Shown here: positions 8,107 through 16,573 of the stretch, piece after piece
How positions within the stretch are numbered: the first letter of the stretch is position 1
How the letters are laid out: each line of letters starts with the position of its first letter
Position numbers and translations under genes: made by a program
Notes under the pieces: generated by a model
What the model saw: the letters and a program-made list of their open reading frames with translations, nothing else
The model's database searches: none
What the model was told of the DNA's origin: nothing
Source: Paenarthrobacter aurescens
Lineage (GTDB): Bacteria > Actinomycetota > Actinomycetes > Actinomycetales > Micrococcaceae
Direction of reading: 5' to 3'
NCBI RefSeq assembly: GCF_041549525.1
Contig: NZ_CP157456.1
Location: 2,108,001-2,172,000 of the forward strand
Length of the DNA stretch: 64,000 bases

Positions 8107-9068
8107 CGGAGGTCCCTTCCGGAAATGTCCAGGAATACGTCTTCCAGGCTGCGGGCTTCCAACCGGAGCGAGGCGGGCATGATGTTCCGTTCTGCCCACC
8201 AAGCGGTCAGTGCCGCCAGATCATTCGGCGTGATCGCACCGGTGATCGCATAGCTTCCGGAGCGTGTCTCGGTCAGCTGGAGGCCCGGCCCCAAAGCGCC
8301 GGCAAAATCGAGTCCGGCAGGTGCGTCAAAGTACAGCGTCCTGTCAGTGATGGCAGAGTCTGCGGAATGATCATGCCGGAGCAGTTCGGCGACTGTTCCC
8401 TCCACCACATTGTGGCCGGCATCGATGATGTAGACGTAGTCCGCCAAGCGCTCCGCGTCATCCATCAGGTGGGTTGTCAGCACAATTCCCATTCCGGCGT
8501 CCCTGAGCTCGGCAATGAGCTCAAAGACCATCTGCCTCGACTGCGGGTCCAATCCTGCACTGGGCTCGTCAAGGAAGAGGATTTCAGGATTTCCCACCAG
8601 CGCTGCAGCCAGCGCGAGCCGCTGTTTCTGACCGCCCGAAAGCCGGCGCACGCTGGTACGGCTGAACTGGTTGATTCCCAGCCGTTCCACCAGGTCGTCT
8701 ACGTTCATGGGCTTCTGGTACATGCCGGCGACGTGCCGCAGCAGCGGGATCGGGCGGGCCGACGGCGGGAGGCCGCCGTCCTGGAGCATCACCCCTACGC
8801 GGGACCTCAAGTCGGCACCAGCGGTATCCGGGTCCCCGCCCAGCAGGGAGATGCTGCCGCCCGTTCGCTTCTGCAGGCCCTGAGCGCATTCCAGAGTGGT
8901 GGTCTTACCGGCCCCGTTTGCTCCCAACAGGGCAGTCACTTGGCCGCGTTCAGCCACAAGGGACAGCCCGCTGACCACCCTGAGCATTTTGCCGTCAAGG
9001 GAGGCCAGGGGGCCTACATCCTTAATGAGTCCGTCTATGGTGAGGACAGGGGAATCGGGGGATCGCAC
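8103..9068 (-). CDS. ABC transporter ATP-binding protein
   Basis: The 321-residue ATPase partner of the permease at 7342. It has Walker A GANGAGKTT, signature LSGGQKQR, Walker B ILFLDEPSAGLD and a switch His in TTHLMD, followed by a C-terminal extension of about 90 residues as in DrrA-type drug or lipid exporters. Start GTG 9068 stands six bases after a TAGAAT -10 box, so the message is probably leaderless. The gene is divergent from sufR across about 109 bp, so SufR could affect both. Confidence 0.9.
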   Translation of the reverse strand: MRSPDSPVLTIDGLIKDVGPLASLDGKMLRVVSGLSLVAERGQVTALLGANGAGKTTTLECAQGLQKRTGGSISLLGGDPDTAGADLRSRVGVMLQDGGLPPSARPIPLLRHVAGMYQKPMNVDDLVERLGINQFSRTSVRRLSGGQKQRLALAAALVGNPEILFLDEPSAGLDPQSRQMVFELIAELRDAGMGIVLTTHLMDDAERLADYVYIIDAGHNVVEGTVAELLRHDHSADSAITDRTLYFDAPAGLDFAGALGPGLQLTETRSGSYAITGAITPNDLAALTAWWAERNIMPASLRLEARSLEDVFLDISGRDLR

Positions 9069-9074
9069 CAGAGT

Positions 9075-9080
9075 ATTCTA
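9075..9080 (-). promoter_or_regulatory. -10 box TAGAAT, leaderless promoter of the ABC/ctaA operon
   Basis: On the minus strand TAGAAT is followed by a 6-nt spacer and then GTG (9068). No Shine-Dalgarno sequence is possible in that space, so transcription is predicted to start at or next to the start codon. Confidence 0.55.
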
Positions 9081-9152
9081 CGGGAAGTAGTACGGTCACA
9101 CTTGGCGGCTTGCTAAGGTCAGTCTTGCCTTACTGGATGCATGAAACAAATT

Positions 9153-9170
9153 ACGACATGATTATGTTGT
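9153..9170. promoter_or_regulatory. Imperfect palindrome over the sufR -10 box (candidate SufR operator)
   Basis: The 18-bp segment ACGACATGATTATGTTGT is close to its own inverse: the core ACAT-N4-ATGT is exact and the outer bases match apart from two positions per arm. It contains the candidate -10 TATGTT (9163-9168) and ends seven bases before the sufR ATG (9178). SufR proteins repress their own operon in cyanobacteria and mycobacteria, so autoregulation here is a reasonable inference. Confidence 0.5.
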
Positions 9171-9177
9171 GTATTCC

Positions 9178-9999
9178 ATGAGCAGTCCAACTTCCATGCC
9201 CTCAACACGGCATGCTGCAGCGGCAGAGGCATTCGTTGCCCCGCCTGCGCTGCCGGACGCGGATGACCGCACCAGGGACCGCGTCCTGAGCGCAGTTCTT
9301 GAAAACGGCCCTGTGAGCGCCGCGGAACTCGGCGATCTTCTGGGCTTCACGCCGGCTGCTGTCCGCCGTCACCTTGACCACCTGGAGCGCAGCGGCGTGA
9401 TCGAGGTCAAGCGTGTGGCCAAGGCCGGTTCCGGCGCGGGCCGTCCCGCGCGCCGTTACGTCCTGAGTTCCCAGGGGCAATCGACCCTTGGCGACGACTA
9501 CCTGAACATTGCCAGCTCCGCGCTCCGTCGCCTCCAGGAACTCGCTGGCGAAGAAGCAGTCCGCGAATATGCGGAGGAACGCTTCTCCGACATGGAACGG
9601 CGCTACGCCCCCGAAGTTGAGGCCGCCGGGGAGGACATCACCGCGCGCGCCATGGCACTTTCCAAGGCCCTCAGCCGCGATCGTTTTGTAGCCTCCGCAC
9701 ATTCAATTGAGGCCAAGGCTCCGTTGCCCGCTGCACTGTCCAGCGTCCAGCTATGCCAAGGCCACTGCCCTATTCAGCGGCTCGCCGCAGAGTTTCCGGT
9801 GTTTTGCGATACAGAGACCAAAGTCTTTTCGCGTTTGGTAGGCGTTGATGTCCGGCGTCTTTCCACGCTCGCTCAAGGCGGACATGTTTGCACCACCCAT
9901 ATACCTACCGGGCGCCCGGCTGCCACGGCATCTTCGGATGCCGCAGAGCAGTCCGGGAACCCGTACCAGGAATCAAACAACCAGCAAGGAAGGCCGTGA
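9178..9999 (+). CDS. sufR: SufR-type iron-sulfur transcriptional regulator
   Basis: A DeoR/ArsR-like winged-helix regulator (HTH region [25 protein letters not shown]) with a C-terminal iron-sulfur ligand region: [18 protein letters not shown] plus a later Cys in [10 protein letters not shown], matching the Cys pattern of SufR. It should sense cluster status and control the suf genes. ATG 9178 is preferred over GTG 9169 because TATGTT at 9163-9168 would place the transcription start at the ATG. The 273-residue product ends in a low-complexity tail. Its stop overlaps the sufB start (TGATG). Confidence 0.92.
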   Translation: MSSPTSMPSTRHAAAAEAFVAPPALPDADDRTRDRVLSAVLENGPVSAAELGDLLGFTPAAVRRHLDHLERSGVIEVKRVAKAGSGAGRPARRYVLSSQGQSTLGDDYLNIASSALRRLQELAGEEAVREYAEERFSDMERRYAPEVEAAGEDITARAMALSKALSRDRFVASAHSIEAKAPLPAALSSVQLCQGHCPIQRLAAEFPVFCDTETKVFSRLVGVDVRRLSTLAQGGHVCTTHIPTGRPAATASSDAAEQSGNPYQESNNQQGRP

Positions 10000-11462
10000 T
10001 GACGGACCAAATAGCAGAGAAAGCGGTAGCTGACGGCACTGTGATCTCGGAGATTCTGGAGAAGAATCCCGAACTGCACGGTATCGGAAACTACGAGTAC
10101 GGCTGGGCCGACAAGAACGACGTCGGCGCCAACGCCCGTCGTGGCCTCAACGAGGAGGTCGTCCGCGATATCTCCTCGAAGAAGAACGAGCCGGAATGGA
10201 TGCTCGATCTGCGGCTCAAGGGCCTGAAGTACTTCGACCGCAAGCCCATGCCTACCTGGGGTGCAGACCTCTCAGGCATTGACTTCGACAACATCAAGTA
10301 CTTTGTGCGTTCCACCGAGAAGCAGGCGGCAACGTGGGAAGACCTTCCCGAAGACATCCGGAACACCTACGAGAAACTGGGCATCCCGGAAGCTGAGCGC
10401 AGCCGCCTCGTCTCGGGTGTCGCAGCCCAGTACGAGTCCGAGGTTGTCTACCACCAGATCCGTGAGGACCTCGAAGCCCAGGGTGTCATCTTCCTGGACA
10501 CCGACACCGCACTGCGCGAGCACCCGGAGATCTTCCAGGAGTACTTCGGCACCATCATCCCGGTGGGCGACAACAAGTTTGCGTCACTGAACACGGCCGT
10601 ATGGTCCGGCGGATCGTTCGTGTATGTGCCCAAGGGCGTGCACGTGGACATCCCGCTCCAGGCTTACTTCCGTATCAACACCGAGAACATGGGCCAGTTC
10701 GAGCGCACGCTGATCATCGCCGATGAGGACTCTTACGTTCACTACATCGAAGGCTGCACGGCTCCGATCTACACCTCGGACTCACTGCACTCCGCTGTTG
10801 TGGAGATCATCGTGAAGAAGGGCGCGCGCGTCCGCTACACCACCATCCAGAACTGGTCCACCAACGTGTATAACCTGGTGACCAAACGCGCCATCTGTGA
10901 AGAGGGCGCCACCATGGAGTGGATCGATGGCAACATCGGTTCCAAGGTGACCATGAAGTACCCGGCCGTCTACCTCGTTGGCGAGCACGCCAAGGGCGAG
11001 ACCCTGTCCATCGCTTTCGCCGGCGAAGGCCAGCACCAGGACACCGGCTCCAAGATGGTTCACATTGCACCGAACACCAAGAGCTCCATCATCTCCAAGT
11101 CCGTGGCCCGCGGCGGCGGACGCGCAGCTTACCGTGGCCTGGTCCAGGTCCGTGAAGGTGCCAAGCACTCGGCAAACACAGTCCGCTGTGATGCACTGCT
11201 GGTGGACACCATTTCCCGTTCGGACACGTACCCGTACATCGACATCCGTGAGGATGACGTTGTCATGGGCCACGAGGCCACCGTTTCACGCGTCAGCGAA
11301 GAGCAGCTCTTCTATCTGATGTCCCGCGGCATGCCCGAGGACGAGGCCATGGCCATGATCGTGCGCGGCTTCATCGAGCCGATCGCCCGTGAACTGCCCA
11401 TGGAATACGCTCTTGAGCTGAACCGCCTGATTGAACTGCAGATGGAAGGGTCCGTCGGTTAA
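9999..11462 (+). CDS. sufB: Fe-S cluster scaffold subunit SufB
   Basis: SufB is the scaffold of the SufBCD complex on which iron-sulfur clusters are assembled. The 487-residue product has the right-handed beta-helix core; Cys397 (in VRCDALLVD) and Glu426 (in GHEATVS) are 29 residues apart, the same spacing as the essential Cys405/Glu434 of E. coli SufB. ATG 9999 overlaps the sufR stop and is preceded by AGGAAGG at 9986-9992. The open frame extends upstream inside sufR, but that part is not SufB-like. Confidence 0.97.
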   Translation: MTDQIAEKAVADGTVISEILEKNPELHGIGNYEYGWADKNDVGANARRGLNEEVVRDISSKKNEPEWMLDLRLKGLKYFDRKPMPTWGADLSGIDFDNIKYFVRSTEKQAATWEDLPEDIRNTYEKLGIPEAERSRLVSGVAAQYESEVVYHQIREDLEAQGVIFLDTDTALREHPEIFQEYFGTIIPVGDNKFASLNTAVWSGGSFVYVPKGVHVDIPLQAYFRINTENMGQFERTLIIADEDSYVHYIEGCTAPIYTSDSLHSAVVEIIVKKGARVRYTTIQNWSTNVYNLVTKRAICEEGATMEWIDGNIGSKVTMKYPAVYLVGEHAKGETLSIAFAGEGQHQDTGSKMVHIAPNTKSSIISKSVARGGGRAAYRGLVQVREGAKHSANTVRCDALLVDTISRSDTYPYIDIREDDVVMGHEATVSRVSEEQLFYLMSRGMPEDEAMAMIVRGFIEPIARELPMEYALELNRLIELQMEGSVG

Positions 11463-11464
11463 CA

Positions 11465-12778
11465 ATGACTGATATCACTACTGAAAAGGCGCGCATCGGC
11501 GCGCCCTCGGCCCAGCCGTTTATCAACGGCTTCACCGAGGAAGGCGAGAACCTTTCGCCCGTCAACACCGGAACGAACACCAGCACGACGTCGGAGCAGC
11601 CTTCTGCTGGTCCGCTCGCCGGGGCTTCGGCCAAGAGCCACTCACACGGTGGCGGCGAGGGTGTTCCGGACAGCTCCCGTGCGGGCCGTTTGACTTCGTA
11701 CAAGCTGGCGGACTTCAAGCCGTTGAACGGCCTTGAGGAAGATTGGCGCTTCACGCCGCTGAAGCGACTGCGTGGTCTCCACACGGATGTCCTCAACGGC
11801 GCAGCTCCGGCTGTCAGCGTTACCGCACCGGCCGGCGTCGTTGTTGAAACCGTTGGCCGCGATGACAAGCGCATTGGCCAGGCGGGCATCCCGGAGGACC
11901 TCGTTTCGGCCAACGCGTGGGAAAACTTCACCGAGGCCACTGTGGTGACCGTACCGGCTGAGTTGCAGGCCGAGAGCGAAGTTTCCGTCCTGGTCACCGG
12001 CGCTGGAGAGGCTCCGTCCGCCCAGCACATCGTGATTGTGGCAGAACGCTTCTCCAAGGCCGTTGTGGTCCTGGACCACCAAGGCTCCGCAGTGGTTTCC
12101 CAGAACGTGGAGATCATTGTGGAGGACGGTGCTGAACTGACCGTCGTCTCCTTGCAGGAATGGGCAGACAACGCAGTTCACGCGTCATCGCAGCAGGCCA
12201 GGATCGGCCGCGATGCCAAATTCAAGCACATCGTGGTCAGCCTTGGCGGCGACCTCATTCGTGTCACACCGTCCACGCGCTTCACGGCTCCGGGCGCCGA
12301 CGTCGAAATGTTTGGACTGTACTTCGCAGACGCCGGGCAGCACCTTGAGCAGCGCCTGTTTGTTGACCATGCAGTGGCCAACTGCAAGTCGCGGGTTCTC
12401 TACAAGGGTGCTCTTCAGGGCCGCAACGCCCACAGCGTGTGGGTTGGCGACGTCCTGATCCGCAAGGAAGCAGAAGGTACGGACACCTACGAGGCAAACC
12501 GCAACCTGGTCCTCACGGACGGTGCACGCGCGGACTCTGTTCCCAACCTTGAAATCGAAACCGGTTTGATTGAGGGTGCGGGCCACGCCAGCGCCACCGG
12601 ACGTTTCGATGACGAGCACCTGTTCTACCTCATGGCCCGCGGCATCCCGGAAAAGGTAGCCCGCCGTCTGGTGGTCCGAGGCTTCCTCAACGAGATCATT
12701 CAGCAGATCAAGGTCCCGGCAATCGAAGATCGCCTGACCGCAGCTGTTGAGCGCGAACTCGCTGCGACCGACAACTAA
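11465..12778 (+). CDS. sufD: Fe-S cluster assembly subunit SufD
   Basis: A paralogue of SufB that completes the SufBC2D complex and is needed for iron acquisition by the scaffold. The 437-residue product has a long, poorly conserved N-terminal stretch (residues 1-70, rich in Ser/Thr/Gly) before the conserved KPLNGLEEDWRFTPLKRLRG. The C-terminal half has the family segments GADVEMFGLYFADAGQH and GHASATGRFDDEHLFYLM; His374 in GHASATGRF probably corresponds to the functional His of E. coli SufD. It starts two bases after the sufB stop. Confidence 0.95.
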   Translation: MTDITTEKARIGAPSAQPFINGFTEEGENLSPVNTGTNTSTTSEQPSAGPLAGASAKSHSHGGGEGVPDSSRAGRLTSYKLADFKPLNGLEEDWRFTPLKRLRGLHTDVLNGAAPAVSVTAPAGVVVETVGRDDKRIGQAGIPEDLVSANAWENFTEATVVTVPAELQAESEVSVLVTGAGEAPSAQHIVIVAERFSKAVVVLDHQGSAVVSQNVEIIVEDGAELTVVSLQEWADNAVHASSQQARIGRDAKFKHIVVSLGGDLIRVTPSTRFTAPGADVEMFGLYFADAGQHLEQRLFVDHAVANCKSRVLYKGALQGRNAHSVWVGDVLIRKEAEGTDTYEANRNLVLTDGARADSVPNLEIETGLIEGAGHASATGRFDDEHLFYLMARGIPEKVARRLVVRGFLNEIIQQIKVPAIEDRLTAAVERELAATDN

Positions 12779-12800
12779 GACAGGCCAGGCAGAGCAAACA

Positions 12801-13157
12801 ATGAGTGAAGAAACCAAGGGCGAACTGGTATGCAACGCCAATGACATCCAGGTCAAGCAAGCGCTGCGTGTCCTGATTGATGACTACCCCGTAGCCATCG
12901 TCAAGGACTCGATGGGCGAGATCCACGCCATCGCCGATACCTGCTCGCACGCGGACATCTCATTGTCCGAGGGTGAGGTTGAAGGCTGCGCGATTGAATG
13001 CTGGGGACACGGTTCCCAGTTTGACCTCCGCAGCGGACAGCCCCTCCAGCTGCCTGCTTATGACCCCGTCCCTGTTTTCGCCGTCACCATCGACGGAGAC
13101 GACGTTTACGTGGACGTGACCAACGTTGTGAACGGCGCCTCGGTAGATAACTACTAA
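12801..13157 (+). CDS. Rieske-type [2Fe-2S] ferredoxin in the suf operon
   Basis: A 118-residue soluble Rieske protein. The ligand motifs are clear: C48-x-H50 (DTCSHADIS) and C67-x2-H70 (ECWGHGSQFD). Annotations often call it a dioxygenase ferredoxin subunit, but its place between sufD and sufC, also seen in Streptomyces, points to electron delivery during cluster assembly. ATG 12801 was chosen because the upstream in-frame stretch lies within sufD. The ribosome-binding site is weak (AGGCAGAG), and translation may depend on coupling with sufD. Confidence 0.9.
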   Translation: MSEETKGELVCNANDIQVKQALRVLIDDYPVAIVKDSMGEIHAIADTCSHADISLSEGEVEGCAIECWGHGSQFDLRSGQPLQLPAYDPVPVFAVTIDGDDVYVDVTNVVNGASVDNY

Positions 13158-13199
13158 GCGCCCAGTACCGCCAGACTTACGAACGAAAGAAAGAAGAGC

Positions 13200-13985
13200 A
13201 TGTCAACTCTTGAAATCAAGGACCTGCACGTCAGCATCGAGACGGAACAGGGCACCAAGGAGATCCTGAAGGGCGTCAGCCTCACCATCAAGACCGGTGA
13301 AACGCACGCCATCATGGGCCCCAACGGTTCGGGCAAGTCCACCCTTGCTTCCACCATCGCAGGACACCCGCGCTACAACGTCACCAGCGGAACCATCACG
13401 CTGGACGGCGAAGACGTGCTGGAAATGAGCGTCGACGAGCGCGCCCGTGCAGGCGTCTTCCTGGCCATGCAGTACCCGGTAGAGGTTCCCGGTGTCACCA
13501 TGACCAACTTCCTGCGCACCGCCAAGACTGCAATCGACGGCGAAGCACCGGCCCTGCGTACCTGGACCAAGGACGTCAAGGCTGCCATGCAGCAGCTTCG
13601 CATCGACGCCGACTTCGCCCAGCGCAATGTCAACGAAGGTTTCTCCGGCGGTGAGAAGAAGCGCGTTGAAATCCTTCAGCTCGAGCTCTTCAAGCCGAAG
13701 TTCGCCATTCTTGACGAGACTGACTCCGGCCTTGACGTGGATGCGTTGAAGGTTGTCTCCGAGGGCGTCAACCGCGCCCACGAAGAGGGCAACATGGGCA
13801 CGCTGCTCATCACCCACTACACCCGCATTCTGCGCTACATCAAACCGGACTTCGTTCACGTGTTCGTTGACGGCAAGGTTGTTGAAGAGGGCGGCCCCGA
13901 GCTGGCCGACCGTCTTGAAGAAGAGGGCTACGACCGCTACGCTCCAGGCGCCGGCGTTGCCGTTGCTCCTGCTGTGCAGGCCTAG
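13200..13985 (+). CDS. sufC: Fe-S assembly ATPase SufC
   Basis: The ABC-type ATPase that drives conformational change of SufB/SufD. The 261-residue product has Walker A GPNGSGKST (from Gly40, Lys46), signature FSGGEKKR, Walker B AILDETDSGLDVD and switch His in ITHYTRIL, all typical of SufC rather than of transporters. A purine-rich GAAAGAAAGAAGA stretch precedes ATG 13200. Confidence 0.97.
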   Translation: MSTLEIKDLHVSIETEQGTKEILKGVSLTIKTGETHAIMGPNGSGKSTLASTIAGHPRYNVTSGTITLDGEDVLEMSVDERARAGVFLAMQYPVEVPGVTMTNFLRTAKTAIDGEAPALRTWTKDVKAAMQQLRIDADFAQRNVNEGFSGGEKKRVEILQLELFKPKFAILDETDSGLDVDALKVVSEGVNRAHEEGNMGTLLITHYTRILRYIKPDFVHVFVDGKVVEEGGPELADRLEEEGYDRYAPGAGVAVAPAVQA

Positions 13986-13998
13986 TTAGGATCGTTCC

Positions 13999-14331
13999 AT
14001 GACCGAAATCAACGCGGCGCGAACCAGCCTCGAGGACGTCGAGGAAGCGCTCAAGGACGTCATTGACCCCGAACTTGGCGTCAATGTAGTGGACTTGGGC
14101 CTCCTGTACGGACTCAAGTACTCCGACGACGACGGCGCGCTCCTGATCGACATGACACTGACCACTGCGGCCTGCCCGCTGACGGACGTGCTTGAAGAGC
14201 AGGTGGGCAAGTCCCTCGACGGCGTGGTTGATGACTGGCGCCTGAACTGGGTATGGATGCCGCCATGGGGTCCTGAGCGGATCACCGATGACGGCAAGGA
14301 CCAGATGCGGGCCCTCGGCTTCAACATCTGA
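13999..14331 (+). CDS. sufT: SufT / MIP18-family metal-sulfur assembly factor
   Basis: A 110-residue DUF59 (FeS_assembly_P) protein that helps deliver clusters to targets. The core DVIDPELGVNVVDLGLLYG and the single conserved Cys in LTTAACPLTDVLEEQV are present. In mycobacteria and streptomycetes sufS and sufU stand between sufC and this gene; here only 13 bases do. It is the last gene of the operon and is followed by a strong terminator. Confidence 0.92.
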   Translation: MTEINAARTSLEDVEEALKDVIDPELGVNVVDLGLLYGLKYSDDDGALLIDMTLTTAACPLTDVLEEQVGKSLDGVVDDWRLNWVWMPPWGPERITDDGKDQMRALGFNI

Positions 14332-14360
14332 TTAGGAGTTTTACGCTCGCTTCGGCGGGA

Positions 14361-14404
14361 AAAGGAAGGGTTCCGGGCTTATGGCCGGGAACCCTTCCTT
14401 TTTT
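14361..14404 (+). terminator. Rho-independent terminator of the suf operon
   Basis: A perfect 14-bp stem (AAAGGAAGGGTTCC at 14361-14374 with its inverse at 14388-14401), 13-nt loop, then T residues to 14404. It starts 30 bp after the sufT stop. Confidence 0.9.
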
Positions 14405-14617
14405 GATTCAAAGCTCTTCCGGGCAGGGTTGAACGCGTCGACTCAGGCCCTACCGTGACAATCCGCCGCCGAGTAGGATACGGCTATCCGAGGCGCTGTT
14501 TTCTGCATCCCTGGAGCAATGCCTCCAGGGGGGTGGCAACGTCTACTGGCTGGGGAGTGGCCGTGCGGGAGCGCGTCCGGGTGCTGTAATAACTACTCGT
14601 CGATCAGAGGCACTCCC

Positions 14618-15508
14618 ATGAAAGCGAAATTCGCAATACCAAGTGCTATTGCCATTGTCACTGCAGGTCTGCTCGCCCCGCCTGCATCTGCCGCGCCCCC
14701 AGCGGGTTCCCAGCTCTCAGGAGCCATCTTCACCACCAACGGGTCTGGTGTCCCCGTAAATCTCAACATCTATGACTCCAAGGAGGACGTGTATCTCAAC
14801 GGCGGACCCGGCATCAACGCTCCTGACGATGCTGCAGGGTTGCCCGCCGGAAACTACTACTTCCAAGTCACCGATCCCTCCGGCAAAACGCTGCTATCCA
14901 CCGATGACATCAGCTGCCGCGAACTCACGGTCAACAGTTCGGGTGTTTTCGAAGACGTCGTACCGGCCGGCGGCTGCGAGCATGCAACGGGAACGGACGG
15001 AGAGGATGGCGGCGCAACGATTCAGCTTTTCCCGTTCGCTGATACCCCAAACAACGGCGGAGTCTACAAAGTGTGGGTTACGCCGGTGGACAGGTATGAC
15101 TGCACGGCGCCGGGCAACAAGCAGTGTTTTGTCCCGCGATACAGCAAGGTTGACAACTTCAAGGTCCGCAACCCCTTGATTGTCGAGATCGATGTTCGCT
15201 TCTTCAAGAACGGCACAGCGCTGGATGGATATGCCGCTGAGTGGACTGATACCAACGGCGCGCACAACATCAAATTCTCTGAGTGGAATCCGGCAGTGCT
15301 GGCGTATCACGAAGCCCATTTTGAGGCGACGGAGCAGGGCACGCACAACATCAAGGTCTCTAGCCAGCCCGGCTGCGGACTTGGAGCGGTGTATGGCCCG
15401 GATGGATCCCTGGCAAAGATCAAGGGCAGCAGCGCCGTAGTCGCCGTCACTGTGGCCGACCATCGGGAGGGCGATTACACCTACCGTGTAGACGTCACCT
15501 GCAAGTAA
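14618..15508 (+). CDS. Secreted protein of unknown function
   Basis: No family recognised. A signal peptide (MKAKFAIPSAIAIVTAGLLA, cleavage after ASA near residue 25) heads a 296-residue product rich in Gly, Asn, Thr and Tyr, with beta-sandwich-like segments (GNYYFQVTDPSGKTLL, TYRVDVTCK) reminiscent of immunoglobulin-like or collagen-binding B-type folds. Six Cys in the mature part suggest disulfides. AGAGG at 14606-14610 supports ATG 14618. In the 210 bp upstream are a TAGGAT (14474-14479) that may be a -10 box, an inverted repeat GGATA-N4-TATCC (14476-14489) and a hairpin CCCTGGAG/CTCCAGGG (14509-14530), which imply a structured leader. Confidence 0.7.
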   Translation: MKAKFAIPSAIAIVTAGLLAPPASAAPPAGSQLSGAIFTTNGSGVPVNLNIYDSKEDVYLNGGPGINAPDDAAGLPAGNYYFQVTDPSGKTLLSTDDISCRELTVNSSGVFEDVVPAGGCEHATGTDGEDGGATIQLFPFADTPNNGGVYKVWVTPVDRYDCTAPGNKQCFVPRYSKVDNFKVRNPLIVEIDVRFFKNGTALDGYAAEWTDTNGAHNIKFSEWNPAVLAYHEAHFEATEQGTHNIKVSSQPGCGLGAVYGPDGSLAKIKGSSAVVAVTVADHREGDYTYRVDVTCK

Positions 15509-15539
15509 GGGACGGCCCCCAGAGAGCCTGATTCCACCA

Positions 15540-15573
15540 ACCGGCCCGGAACTCGTTGGAGAGCCGGGCCGGT
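15540..15573. terminator. Hairpin between convergent genes
   Basis: ACCGGCCCGG (15540-15549) pairs with CCGGGCCGGT (15564-15573) across a 14-nt loop, between the convergent ends of the secreted protein gene (15508) and the peptidase gene (15610). There is no U-tract, so termination efficiency is uncertain. Confidence 0.45.
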
Positions 15574-15609
15574 CGGTCGCGTGGCCGGGATTCCCGATCG
15601 ACGGATCGC

Positions 15610-16512
15610 CTAGGGCGCAGCCACACCGAACGTGTCGCACTTGTTGATGTCGCCTGTGGTGTAGCCCTGGTAGAACCATTTCTGGCGTTGTTCGCTGGAA
15701 CCATGGGTCCATGATTCAGGAGAGACGCGGCCGGTTGCTGCTTCCTGGATACGGTCATCTCCCACCGCGGAAGCGGCGGAAAGCGCATCCTGCAGGTCTT
15801 GCTGGGTCAGGGGATCGAGGAATGGTTTGCCGCTGGCATCGGTTTGCGTCGTAGCGTGGCGTACCCAGAGTCCCGCATAGCAGTCAGCCTGGAGTTCAAT
15901 CCGCACTGCACCGGATTGGGGGCCTTGCGGGTCTTGTTGGGCCTGGTCCAGGTTTCCCAGGATGTTCTGGACATGGTGCCCGAATTCATGCGCCACTACA
16001 TACTCTTGAGCCAGAGGGCCGCCGGAGGAGCCAAAGCGGGTTACCAGTTCATCGAAGAAGCCCGGGTCAAAATAGGCCGTAGTGTCTGCCGGGCAGTAGA
16101 AGGGGCCTACGGCACTGGTGGCCGCACCGCATCCGGTGTTGGTGGCCTCACTGAAGATGACCGTCTTTGGCCGCGGGTACTGGACGTTGTAGTCCGCAAG
16201 GTAGTCGGGCCAGAATGCATTGAGGCTGTTGACAGTTCCGGTGATCCGGCAGTCCAGGCGTTTGTCGGCGTCGGCTCCGGTTTGGCATTCCTGGACACCG
16301 CCGGCGGCCGGGCTGCCACCGACGCCGGGTGGCTGGCTACCGGGCCCCGTCAGGTCTCCAAGAATGTTGGGATTGATACCAAAGAGCGCCAGCAACAGCA
16401 CCACGATCCCGCCGCCGATACCACCGCCGATCTTTGTCCCGCGGCCCATGCCGCTGCCGCGTCGGTCCTCCACCTGGGAGGGATCAAGCTGTGCGCCGTC
16501 ATTGAAACTCAT
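15610..16512 (-). CDS. YpfJ-family neutral zinc metallopeptidase
   Basis: A 300-residue membrane-anchored metallopeptidase. A Gly-rich cytosolic segment precedes one transmembrane helix (residues about 31-48), then an external domain with the zinc motif H175-E-F-G-H179 in VVAHEFGHHVQN and conserved GPFYCPADTTAYFDPGFF. The C-terminal SPESWTHGSSEQRQKWFYQG is typical of the family. ATG 16512 stands six bases after TATTCT (16524-16519 on the minus strand), so a leaderless message is likely; the longer frame to 16590 would overlap the divergent promoter. The biological substrate is not known. Confidence 0.9.
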   Translation of the reverse strand: MSFNDGAQLDPSQVEDRRGSGMGRGTKIGGGIGGGIVVLLLALFGINPNILGDLTGPGSQPPGVGGSPAAGGVQECQTGADADKRLDCRITGTVNSLNAFWPDYLADYNVQYPRPKTVIFSEATNTGCGAATSAVGPFYCPADTTAYFDPGFFDELVTRFGSSGGPLAQEYVVAHEFGHHVQNILGNLDQAQQDPQGPQSGAVRIELQADCYAGLWVRHATTQTDASGKPFLDPLTQQDLQDALSAASAVGDDRIQEAATGRVSPESWTHGSSEQRQKWFYQGYTTGDINKCDTFGVAAP

Positions 16513-16573
16513 ACAGTCAGAATAGACGTCACTTTTGGTGCCTGGTGCCGGACACTGCCGTAAAATTGCTGGG

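Noticed and set aside
8070..9116. A 348-codon open frame opposite the ABC ATPase gene
   Set aside because: Antisense to clear Walker and signature motifs; no ribosome-binding site and no domain.
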